Part shown: piece after piece, positions 12,991-21,929 of the stretch
Numbering within the stretch: the stretch's first letter is position 1
How the letters are laid out: every line of letters starts with the position of its first letter
DNA from: Desmodus rotundus
Lineage: Eukaryota; Chordata; Mammalia; Chiroptera; Phyllostomidae
DNA length: 64,000 bases
Direction of reading: 5' to 3'
NCBI RefSeq assembly: GCF_022682495.2
Contig: NC_071392.1
Span: forward strand, 71,880,097 to 71,944,096
Notes under the pieces: model-generated
Seen by the model: only the letters and a program-made list of their open reading frames with translations
What the model was told of the DNA's origin: nothing
Database searches by the model: none
Made by a program: the position numbers and the translations under genes

Positions 12991-13609
12991 TCAATGAAAC
13001 AAACAAGCAAGCAAAATATATAGTCAGAGACACTGAAATAAAGAACAAATTGATAGTAACCAGAGGGACAGGGGTAGACGGATAACAGGGGACAATAAGG
13101 GAAGGATCATCAAGGAACATGTATAACGGACACGTGGACAAAGCCAAAGGGTGTGGGTTCGAGGGTGGGAGGTGGGGATGGGTGGGGCAGAGGGAGTTGA
13201 GGGTGGAAAATGGAGACAGCTGTACTTGAGCAACATTAAAAATAAGGAAAAAAGAGAAACATAATAAATTACATAATTCCTGACATTTGCCTTAAAATCA
13301 TCTGTAGCAGTACAATGAATAAATGATGAAACAGATCAAACAAGATAGCCCATATGTCAATAACTGTTGAAGTTAGATGGTGGGTATACGGATATTCCTC
13401 ATATAAGTCTGACCAGTTATGCATATGTATGAAATTTTCCATAATAAATAGCTTAATAAATGAAAATGTTCCACTAAAAAACAAAGTTCCCTACTACTTG
13501 ATGTTTTCCACCAAATCCTCCAGGTAGATTTTGTTGATTGAGGCTGCTATTATAGTTCTATCTTAGTTATCACCATTAAATGATTCTTCCATTAGACTAG
13601 AAATAGTGG

Positions 13610-13720
13610 ACTCCTAAAGGCCAAGCACTGAGTCTTATTCATTTTGGTTTCACCAGAGCCTCACACAATGTCTAGCAAAAAGTCAACCTTAATAAATGTT
13701 TACTGAACTTAAATAAATGC
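13610..13720 (+). repeat. L2 LINE 3' end relic
   Basis: The block 'ccaagcactgagtcttattc' to 'aataaatgtttactgaactt' has the order and wording of the L2 3' end ('cctggcacatagtaggtgct' then 'aataaatattt') in plus orientation, diverged. Confidence 0.55.
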
Positions 13721-13889
13721 AAATATTTTTTAAAAAGACTGAGTACAGAGAATCTCATTTAACTGGGAGGTTTTACAGAAACCATATTTTTCTATAAGTT
13801 ATTTACTTATTGGTAACAACCATAAATCAAAAAGGATTAAAATTATATTCCTAATGTTCCTACAACATTACGTCACTACATCATTGTAG

Positions 13890-14885
13890 TAAGTTTTAAA
13901 ATCATGAAGCATGAATCCTCCAATTTTGTTGTTCTTTTTCCAGAATATTTTGGAATTCAGGGCCACTTGAAATTCATTATGAATTTGAGAATCAACTTTC
14001 CACTTCTGCAAAAAAGGTCACTGATATTTTTATAGAAATGGCACTGAATCCATAGACCACTTCAGGTAGTACTTATAACATAATATTAAGTCTTCCTACC
14101 CAGGAAAATGCATGTCTTTCCATTTACTTAGGTCTTACTTAATTTCTTTTAGCAATGTCTTAGCTTCCAGTGAACAAGTCTTCCATGTCACTGATTAAAT
14201 TTATTCCTAGGTATGTTATTACTATAGATGCTACCATATATGGAATTATTCTCATATTTCCTTTCCAGATTGTTCATTGCTAGGTTTACAGAAACACTAC
14301 TGAGTTTTGTGTGTTGATCTTACACCCTGCAGCACTGCTGAATTCATTTATTAGTTTTAGTAGCTTTCTTTTGGGTTTTCTAGGATTTTCATATATAAGA
14401 TCACATTACCTGAGAATAGAGATGGTTTTACTTCATCCTGAACAATTTAGATGTCTTTTATTTATTTTTCTTACTTAATTACTTCAGCTAGAACTTCCAG
14501 TACAATGCTGAATGGCAGTGGTGAAAGTGAGCACCCTGTGTTTTATTCCTAACCTTAGGAAAAAGCTTTCAGTCTTTCACCATTGAGCATGATGGTAGTT
14601 GGGGATTTTTCATAATTGTTCTTTATCATGTTAAGGAAGTTCCCTTCTATTCCTAGTTTTCTAAGTGTTTTGATTATGAACAGGTATAGGATTTCATGAG
14701 TGCCTTCTGCATCAATTAAGATGATCTTTTCTTTTTTTGCCTTTGCTCAATTACTGTGATGTACTGCAATGATCGATTTTCTTATCTTGCACTCCTAGGA
14801 TAAATCCTGGTCGTGGTGTCTACTCCTTTAATATGCTGCTGGGTTAGGTTTGGTAGCATTTTGATGAGGATTTAGCAGGCATGTA
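13890..14885 (-). mobile_element. Old L1 ORF2 fragment, minus orientation
   Basis: The reverse complement reads as an ancient L1 reverse-transcriptase region. The plus strand carries typical antisense phrases such as 'cactgaatccatagacca', 'ttgatcttacaccctgca', 'ctgaatggcagtggtgaaag' and 'cctggtcgtggtgtctactcc'. It lacks an obvious 3' tail and is much more diverged than the 6.9-13.3 kb copy. Confidence 0.75.
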
Positions 14886-15231
14886 TTTTTAAAACAAGTA
14901 TAAAAAATATTACAAGCATACAGAGAATTATAGCTCATATTCTTTCTTATTAAGAATTTTTTAATTGAGGGAAAAGTGTACACATCTTTATGACATTCTA
15001 CTGAGTGCTAAAAACTAAAATGAAGTGAGGAAAAACTGTCCTTTTTTATGTTAAAGTTAAGTATTACTGAGCTTAGGCTTGCTGCAACTTTAAAGATGCT
15101 GGTTCTTTAAGTATCATTTTTTACATGACTGAAAGTATATAATGAATCTCTAAAAAATAGGCCTACAGGATGAATATGGAATCGACAATTCTAAATCCAC
15201 TTCTAAAACAATAAATATGAAAATATTTTAC

Positions 15232-15323
15232 CCCTTCAGAGAAAACTTTTGCACAGTCCTTGGCTAATTTTCCAAAAAATAATACATTGATGGTATTACT
15301 TTCTGAATCTGAATTTTCTTGTT
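15232..15323 (-). CDS. Coding exon C of an unidentified minus-strand gene
   Basis: This 92-bp minus-strand exon has an acceptor 'tttttctctag' just above 15323 and a donor GTAAAA just below 15232. Entering in phase 1 it gives E-QENSDSESNTINVLFFGKL and then AKDCAKVFSEG, with no stop, and ends in phase 0. The open frame agrees with the phase left by exon B at 16122-16194. The sequence has an acidic/serine linker followed by a hydrophobic beta-strand (INVLFF), a short helix-like stretch (KLAKDCAKVF) and a turn, a pattern compatible with the later strands of an OB-like barrel. That fold is only a guess and I do not recognise the protein. The next exon was not found. Confidence 0.6.
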
Positions 15324-16121
15324 CTAGAGAAAAACACACACAGAAAAACACTTATCAGATACAGCAGTTTTATACACACAAGAAAACTGATGGCAACTGC
15401 ATTCTAAAAACAACAGTTACTTCAAAATGTAATTATAAAGAATAATTAAAATGTTTATAATTCACTTTTAGCTTGCTATAATAATTTTAAAAACAATGAA
15501 CAGAATACTACTGGGAATAAAAACCAAAATTATAACAAGTTTCAACTAAAACACACTTTATAAATTTCTATAAATATCACATTAACATCACTTAATGACT
15601 ACTTTCTTTTTTTCCTTCATTTTATAATCAAGAAACTGAACAAGGTATTAATTATTCAACTTTATACAATATTATCACCCTGCAAATGTTTCATTTTTAC
15701 TGAATTTCTAGAAATCTACAATTACTGATGTATTGTTTTAATCTAGACAAGTATGTTCTTCTCCTCCAGCACCCACATATCAAAGAGTAAAAGAGCTTTG
15801 TGTGTAAAGACCAAGCTATGTGTAATTTTGAAAATGAAAATTACTCAGGCATAGAAATGAACATTTTACAAGTAACCTCATTTGGATCGTCTAGGCTTTG
15901 GGAAAGAATCTTCCAAAGATTTGGGAAAGAAAAATTTAATCTTCACTCTCCAGAAGTTACTTCTATAACCACTGCAGGTGGACTGAATGCTAAGACTCAG
16001 TTATATCACTGTATAAATAAAACTGTGTTTTTGTGTGTATTTATTTATGTGTATATTTACAAGCAAAGTTACCCATTTATAAATTACAGGCAAAAAGTTA
16101 AATAGAAATGGTCTTATATAC
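15324..16121 (-). other. Intron between exons C and B
   Basis: About 800 bp of AT-rich sequence bounded by the GTATAT donor of exon B and the polypyrimidine-CTAG acceptor of exon C. No clear repeat was recognised inside. Confidence 0.5.
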
Positions 16122-16194
16122 CTTGTAGTCCGATCTTCAAAATAGGTGTTCTGTTTCCACCGTAAGTTAAAGAAGACACGTGTGAAAGTTTTCC
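16122..16194 (-). CDS. Coding exon B of an unidentified minus-strand gene
   Basis: This 73-bp exon sits between acceptor 'cttatttcag' (just above 16194) and donor AAG|GTATAT (just below 16122). Read in phase 0, as left by exon A, it encodes GKLSHVSSLTYGGNRTPILK followed by IGLQ and one leftover base, so it ends in phase 1, exactly what exon C requires. Another frame (KTFTRVFFNLRWKQNTYFED) is also open and looks protein-like, but it does not fit the phases of both neighbours. The chosen frame alternates polar and hydrophobic residues like beta strands. Confidence 0.6.
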
Positions 16195-18236
16195 CTGAAA
16201 TAAGAGAACAAGAACTATACAGAAGAACCAAAAGAGCTTATTATAACACCAAAATATAAGTAAAAACTGGAATAACTTTTTGAAGGCAACTACCTTTGAT
16301 CTTTCAAAAAATTAAAGTAATATGCCCAAATTAGTATTTTTAATACATGAAAGTGATTTATCTAGAGAAAAATGAGAGGCTAAAAATACTTTAGGTTCTT
16401 ATTTAATTTCTTAAACAATCCTATATGTTAAATATTATCTATTCCTCATTTATATATAAAGATACACTAGCTCAACTTCAGCTTTACTCAGTCTGTAAAA
16501 TTGTTCTCTACTGAAGAAAAAAATTAAGTTTGCTTCTAGAAAATTACAATTAAAAAAACTTAAAGTACAAAATGATCATCTCATAAATAAGGACAATGTA
16601 GACAAATCAATGGACTAAAGCACAAATAACAGTTTAGTCTTTGTTCTGCTTCTGTAACTAGCCAACTCTGTCAGCGAAAACAGTTATTTAATCAGTCTCA
16701 GAAAAAAAAATTTAATTTAGATAGTTTCTATAATTTCTTCTAGCTCTAAAACTTAATGATTCTAAGAGCAAATATAGGGCTCTTTGAAAACTTCCACAAA
16801 GAAATAAAATTTAATAAAGTTTAAAAATAGATCCTATAATGCATATCTCTCAAACTAATATCTCAGACTTTGAAATGGCCAACAACAAGAAAAACAGCTA
16901 TGTTCATAACCAATTTTACTTAAAAATTGGGATAAAATGACTGTCAGCCGTACATAATGATTCAGTCAAAAATAAATGGTTCCACTGAGGAGGCAGGAAG
17001 CTGGAAAGAACAAGAAAAAATTGGACAATGCACAAATTCAGAATTTTTCTTGGCCCACCAGAGTTGAAGTCACAAGCCCACCAAATAACCAAAACCCTAG
17101 GGAAAGAGAAGTACCTCCAAGGAGAGATGGGAGGCAAGTGATCTGAGGTCACAGGGCAACAACTAGCCAGAAACCTAAGGGAAGAGAAGATCTCCAATGG
17201 GAGATGGGCAGTAAGCACATGCTCACCTGAGGTAAATAGCAAATGCCGCCTGATATCTGTAAGAAAAATTTATGTAACATTTTAATGATTCACTAAAAGC
17301 CAAGTACAGGCCAGTGAAAAGAAATGGAAACTCTGGGAGGTGCAAACACAAGGGGATTCACTCCGACTCATAAGCTCTTCACAAACCTGACAAGATCCAG
17401 GCCAGGAGCAGCACAAGAATGGGTGGTAGCAGTTAGTGCAGAAAAGGAAAGAGTCCCTGCCTGGATCTTTCTTCCCTATCTTTCTTTTAGAATCAAGTCG
17501 CTATTTGCTGGCAGAAGGTCACCAAATGTATGAATCCTAAGAGCTCTGGTGAAAACCCACTGCAGGTGGAAGGGGAAAACAGAAGAAAACTAATACATAA
17601 AACTTTATTTCATCTGGAATAAAATACCCAGGAAAATGGAAAGTAAACAGAAGCACACGAGATAAACAAATGCCTATATGAAGAATATTGATTAGAAGGG
17701 CCATAGATGTAGCAGTACTTCTGTTCCTTTTACTCTGGAACTCACTGTACCAATAACCCTCTCACCTCCCTCCTCTCTCTCTCTCCTTAGTCCCTAATTT
17801 AAATGTACAACAATGAAAATGAAAAATTCACTAAGTGTGCGTAACAGAATATTGGATACTGCAGAAAAAAAATTCTATTGATCTGAAGACAGATCAACAG
17901 AAATTAATCTAAAAATCTCTCTCCACCAAAAAAGAAAACAATACTGAAGAAAAAGGAATAGGACCTCAGAGACCTGTACCACATCAGCAAAGAGCCTAAC
18001 ATGCAAACACACATGTAACTGACATCCCGGAGAAGAGTAATAACGTGGGAGAGAAAAAATTCCATGGAACATTAGCCAATACTTTCCCTAAGTTGGATCA
18101 AAAACATTGATTTATGGATCCAAGTAGCTCAATTACCAAAAAGCAGGAGAAACTCAAGAGAAAAACCACACCTAGGCACGTGACAGTCTATCTGCTAAAA
18201 ACAGACATAACTTTTCTGAGTTATGAAAATTCTTAC
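16195..18236 (-). other. Intron between exons B and A, with an 80-bp duplication
   Basis: About 2 kb between the GTAAGA donor of exon A and the acceptor of exon B. The part at 16.2-17.0 kb is plain AT-rich DNA. At 17083-17228 two diverged copies of a unit of about 79 bp lie in tandem. 17.3-17.75 kb is more GC-balanced with no recognised repeat. A short CT-rich run lies at 17757-17790. Confidence 0.45.
17083..17228. repeat. Two-copy tandem repeat, about 79-bp unit
   Basis: The blocks 'accctagggaaagagaag' plus 'ctccaaggagagatggg' (first copy) and 'acctaagggaagagaag' plus 'ctccaatgggagatggg' (second copy) occur about 79 bp apart in the same order, with downstream 'ctgaggt' shared. Divergence suggests the duplication is not recent. 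Confidence 0.6.
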
Positions 18237-18416
18237 CTGAATATACTTCTTGCTATAATCACAACCAAGCTGTAGGGATCTGAAATCTACTTTGTGCACT
18301 TTTTTTAGCGGCTCAATTTCAGGCACCCCATTGACTTCTTTTATTAATTCAAGTGGCATATCAGATCTGCTTTCCAATGCTGTGCAAATTCAGTCATGGA
18401 AATTGGTATCTTGCTG
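18237..18416 (-). CDS. Exon A with candidate start codon of an unidentified minus-strand gene
   Basis: This 180-bp exon has acceptor 'gtgtgttttcag' (just above 18416, with a possible NAG-NAG alternative three bases in) and a strong donor CAG|GTAAGA (just below 18237). The only open frame starts at ATG 18359-18357 and runs 41 codons to the donor: MPLELIKEVNGVPEIEPLKK then VHKVDFRSLQLGCDYSKKYI and Q, ending in phase 0. An in-frame TGA upstream in the same exon makes this ATG the natural start. An earlier out-of-frame ATG (MTEFAQHWK...) gives a 17-codon upstream ORF that overlaps the main start. Exons A, B and C join to 96 residues. I do not recognise the family. Confidence 0.6.
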
Positions 18417-18979
18417 CTGAAAACACACAGTGTTTTATACAAAATGAAGTCAATAATTTGCTTTAAGCTTCTTCGACTTAGTTTTGTTTTTCTTTTCCTT
18501 GAAGTTAGTTATCACTGTTAGGGGTGTGGGCAGCAGAATGAATTATGCTATAATTTTATTACAAGGATCAACATGAGCATTCTCCTGAGGCACTGAAACC
18601 TAATCCTCTTGTATCTAGTTTTGTATTTTTAAAAAGTACCTCTAAAAGTCAGTTTTAGGGTCTGTGAAAACAGCTAAGAATAGGCTTACCATTGTGCTTT
18701 AAAATGTACAAGCAACTGGGGAAGGGAAGACGGGTTGAAAAGTTTTGGTTTCGTCTTTTCAATCCCTTTGACAATTTTAATATTGTGTATGCAAATTGTA
18801 CACCAGAAGCAAATTACTCGGAAATATATCTGTTGCCTCCTCCCTTCAGCTCCTATACACTGGAAAAAACCGAATACTAAACTGACGTTAACTCGCGCAT
18901 TATAGATTCAATCTTACTTCTCAAAACTCTCGACTGGGACACCCACGAGTGTCAATACTTAATTTCAGTGTGTGCGCAC

Positions 18980-19540
18980 CAACCTTCCCGTAGACAGCAG
19001 AGATCCGTGAGGGCGGGGACTTAGATTAGGACGACGAAGCAGCTCCCAAAACGCTAAGCAACGTGCTGAACACAGCTGGCTCACGAAAAGGACATGCATT
19101 AACTACCTGAAATACTGTTCTAAACTAAGTCAGCCTCTTTCTTAACAGTTCAGGTTCAACCCACCTCGTAACCACGCAACAAACTCCAAACCTGGTAAGA
19201 AATTCACTCAGCGAGCCGTAGAGCAAAACTGAACATTCAGACGGGCGCGCCTGTGACGTCACACGCACGCTGCTGGCGCAGTTCAACGCACGCGCACACG
19301 GACGCTAGCGCTAAATGGCAGCTGTTTCCTTTACCTGCAGGGGAAGTACCGAGGTAGTTTCCTACGTCTAAGATGTCCTGTGAATTTAAAGGACTACAAA
19401 GTAGTAGAAGGTGCGGCGCCATGGCAATGGTGGGACAACAGCGCAGTGTCCACCAAGAATTCTCTCCGCTCCCCTTAGCCCCGCCTCCCATCTGTTTCCC
19501 GGAGGTTAGGGGCGGAGCACCAGCAGGGGAAGGCGGGAGC
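18980..19540 (-). promoter_or_regulatory. CpG-rich promoter-like region
   Basis: This is the only markedly CpG- and GC-rich stretch in the window. It contains a perfect CRE palindrome TGACGTCA at 19254-19261, a GC box 'ccccgcctccc' near 19480, and two RFX X-box-like motifs: 19415-19428, which matches the GTTGCCATGGCAAC palindrome at 11 of 14 positions as I count it, and 19168-19180 (gtaaccacgcaac). It lies just upstream of the minus-strand exons. No TATA box is evident. A plus-strand consensus donor (CTG|GTAAGA, 19195) would also allow divergent transcription. This looks like a housekeeping or ciliary/testis-type promoter, by inference. Confidence 0.6.
19335..19440 (-). other. Candidate first exon (5' UTR) of the minus-strand gene
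   Basis: A minus-strand donor CTGCAG|GTAAAG lies at 19334/19335 inside the CpG-rich region. The exon would contain a well-placed ATG (19422, context gccATGGcg) opening 29 codons that begin MAPHLLLLCSPLNSQDILDV, but splicing to exon A leads to a stop after a few codons. It therefore behaves as an upstream ORF and not as the main start. The upper end is a guess, as there is no transcript evidence. Confidence 0.35.
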
Positions 19541-19560
19541 TGATGTCTAAACTTGTGAGG

Positions 19561-19722
19561 AGTCCTGACGGGTAGCCCAGGTGGTTTGAACGTGGTCCCC
19601 AAAGGCTGCGAGTTTGATCTCCCTGTCTGGCCGTTCAAGAATCAACCAATGAATGTGTAAATAAGTGGAACAACAAATTGATGTTTCTCTCCTCCATTCA
19701 TCTCTCAAAATAATAAATAAAT
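19561..19722 (+). repeat. VES SINE, plus orientation
   Basis: A tRNA-derived head ('agtcctgacgggtagcccag', then the B-box-like 'gcgagtttgatctcc') is followed by the conserved 'gttcaagaatcaaccaatga' region, 'gatgtttctctcctcc' and an A/T-rich tail with aataaataaat. This architecture is that of bat VES SINEs. It abuts the CpG-rich promoter region. Confidence 0.75.
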
Positions 19723-19725
19723 TAT

Positions 19726-20366
19726 GTGACCAACTGAAACTATTCCAAAACCAGGGAGGGATTTAAGATTCTGTCTGGTAGACTGGAAGTTCTGGGGAGC
19801 TGAGCATTTCTTTTAACTTCCAATTCTACCTCCATTCCCCCAGCAATGACCCAGATGTACGTTCTACAAAAAAATAGTTCCAGCAATGAGTTATGGATGC
19901 TCTTTTTGGACAGTTTTGATTAACCTCTTCTCTGGTTTGTAGGGATATGATTTGTGGTATAATTAATGAGACGTTGTTCGCTGCAAACAAAAAGTGGCCC
20001 AGGTATTCTTCAGCAAAAAGGACTTATGGGGAGCGGGGGAGGAAGGGTTGCAACTCAGTACCTGCATCCATGACAAGCGCCTTGCAAGAAGAGAGCCAGA
20101 TAAAATAAGAAGCTCTTTCGTATGGGGGGAAAGGAAGTTGGAGGTGGGAGGGGGAGCAATACCACAAAGTTCAGTTAAAACCATAGAGTTTATGGTTTTG
20201 GGTCTGCAGAGCATTCACTACTGACACAGGTTGTGAGAGGCCCTCCAACAGGCCCTTCACATTCCTGGCTTGGTTAAGGTCTCTGTCATAAATTTGGACA
20301 AGCTACTGTTAAATGTGAACCCTCTGCTAATTTACAATTCATGACTCTGATCATTTTATTTCAGTG
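19726..20366. other. Non-coding stretch between SINE and solo LTR
   Basis: No gene seen. Open stretches of up to 83 codons on both strands show no recognisable protein and no supporting splice signals. Confidence 0.35.
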
Positions 20367-20370
20367 AAAC

Positions 20371-21178
20371 TGAGACAGGCTAAGAAGCCAAGACAAGCAG
20401 AATAGGGAAACTGAGACAAACAGCCAGGCAGTTTGCAGCCATCTAGTAAATCGCTGAATCCTGTCTTCTGTACCCAAGGACACTTAAGAGTAAATTTTAC
20501 GGTTCTCCCCTACCAGAGGGTAAATAACTTAAATCACCCTACTCAGGGAGACAGAAAGCAGAAATCCAATTAGTGCCATTTTGCCAACCACACCCACAAG
20601 GACAGATGAAATTAAGGAAATAAATCCCATTTTGGTTTATCAGCATAAAACTGGTAAATATTCTATTGAGATATTCCCCAAGACCTCCCCTAAACCTCTA
20701 TACTTTAAAAACCCTCAAAAAGAAGGATCCAGGGTATGCTCTCCCTCCTAGGAGCATGCCCACAAGTTTTCCTTTCCCTTCTACTTCTCCCACAGGCGTG
20801 TAACTCTTACACCCTAAGGGACCCCATGAAACTTGCAACAAGGGAGCACTGGGGGGGCAGTGGTAGCTCATCCAGGGCTAACCCCCTAAACCTGTCCCCA
20901 AGGCCCTCTTTTTCTGACTTCCCAGTAAGCTAAAGCAGCAAGAACAAGGCTCATTCCCATAACATTTCCAGAGAGCCAAGGGAGCGCCGCTTAGGCTCTC
21001 CTGTTGCTTCTTCTGTCTCGAAGTCCTTCCTTGTTTCAGTCCTGGACTTTAATTAATGTACTCTCAAAAATCTCCTGGACTCATGTTGTGAAATCTTTTT
21101 TTGCGTATAGTCAAGAACTCATGCACTAGGCTAGCCCTAAGCAGACCAACTCAGGGCCTGGTCCCCTTTCTGGTCACA
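20371..21178 (+). mobile_element. Solo LTR of an endogenous retrovirus, with 4-bp duplication
   Basis: The element starts TGAGACAGGC and ends GGTCACA, so it has the TG...CA ends of an LTR. It is flanked by the 4-bp duplication AAAC (20367-20370 and 21179-21182). A TATA-like 'actttaaaaaccc' lies near 20702-20714. No internal proviral genes follow, so it is a recombined solo LTR about 808 bp long. A 4-bp duplication is common for gammaretrovirus-like (class I) elements. The exact family is not recognised. Confidence 0.7.
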
Positions 21179-21216
21179 AAACCACCTAGTGCAAGACAAT
21201 AATAAAGAATTACAAA

Positions 21217-21441
21217 GCCCTGACCAGTGTGGCTCCGTTCAGTTGGTTGGTCATCTCTCAAAGCAAAAGGTCGCCAGTTTGATTCAGGTCAAGGTGCATG
21301 CCTAGGTTGCAGGTTCGGTGCTGGTGGTTGTGGGGGTGTGTACAAGAGGCAACCGATCAACGTTTCTCACGTTGATGTTTCTCTTCCTCTCTTTCTCCCT
21401 CCCTGCCCTTCTCTCTAAAAGAAATAAATAAGTATTTTTAA
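21217..21441 (+). repeat. VES SINE, plus orientation
   Basis: It starts 'gccctgaccagtgtggctcc' with the A box, has 'ggtcgccagtttgattcagg' as B-box region, 'caagaggcaaccgatcaacg', a CT-rich segment and an A-rich tail. Similar sequences 'aaagaattacaaa' and 'aaagaattgcataaa' flank it and may be the target-site duplication. Confidence 0.85.
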
Positions 21442-21689
21442 AAGAATTGCATAAATATTTTCAAGGCTGATTTGAACTAAAATATCTGCTGTAGATAACA
21501 CTTGCAGGAGGAAACAGCTATCTTTAGAGTAACTTTTTGCAGCAGAAAGCATGCAGTATTAGCCTACCTTCCCCTCCAACCCTGTAATCATATACTCTGT
21601 ATAAACCAGTAGTGACAAGATCTTTTTTTTAGAAAAACTATGCTAAGTAAGGCTTAGATACTCCTCTTCCTAGCCTGGCCTTCCTCAGC

Positions 21690-21925
21690 TCAGAAATAAC
21701 TATTCCTCCACCTTGGATCTTGATGCTTTCACTCCATCATCACGTATATCTTCTCTCAACATATTTTCAACTGTTCGTTCTTATTCTTTGCCATCAGCAT
21801 TTAAACACATTCTTCCACAGTTTAAGCTGATTAAAGGCAGAGAGGAATTGTTTACCATTATTTGCATGGAGCTTCCACTGTGCCTGGTACACTGCAGGGG
21901 TTAAATATTTGTTGAATGAGAAAAT
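21690..21925 (+). repeat. L2 LINE relic
   Basis: The block ends 'ccactgtgcctggtacactg', then 'aaatatttgttgaatgag', the hallmark L2 3' end, preceded by diverged L2 body. Confidence 0.6.
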
Positions 21926-21929
21926 GCTA

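Larger units (their letters stand above)
6872..13265 (+). mobile_element. Near full-length L1 LINE, plus orientation
   Basis: A 6.4-kb L1 insertion is bracketed by a 14-bp target-site duplication with one mismatch (6858-6871 and 13266-13279). It contains a 5' UTR (about 6872-8281, including 'gggaagatggcggc' near 7141 and a long pyrimidine/AT-rich part at about 7400-7980), an ORF1 remnant, an ORF2 remnant, and a 3' UTR with a G-rich tract before the A-rich tail. Both ORFs have several frameshifts and stops, so it is not autonomous. Its full length shows that a complete reverse-transcription event occurred. It lies antisense to the minus-strand gene described at 15-19 kb. Confidence 0.9.

Noticed and set aside
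16001..16231. Alternative reading of exon B (KTFTRVFFNLRWKQNTYFED)
   Set aside because: Open and protein-like, but its phase does not match either exon A or exon C, whereas the other frame matches both.
19237..19638. 133-codon minus-strand frame across the CpG-rich region
   Set aside because: Long open frames are common in GC-rich DNA, it runs through the candidate donor at 19335 and into a VES SINE, and the downstream exons do not need it.
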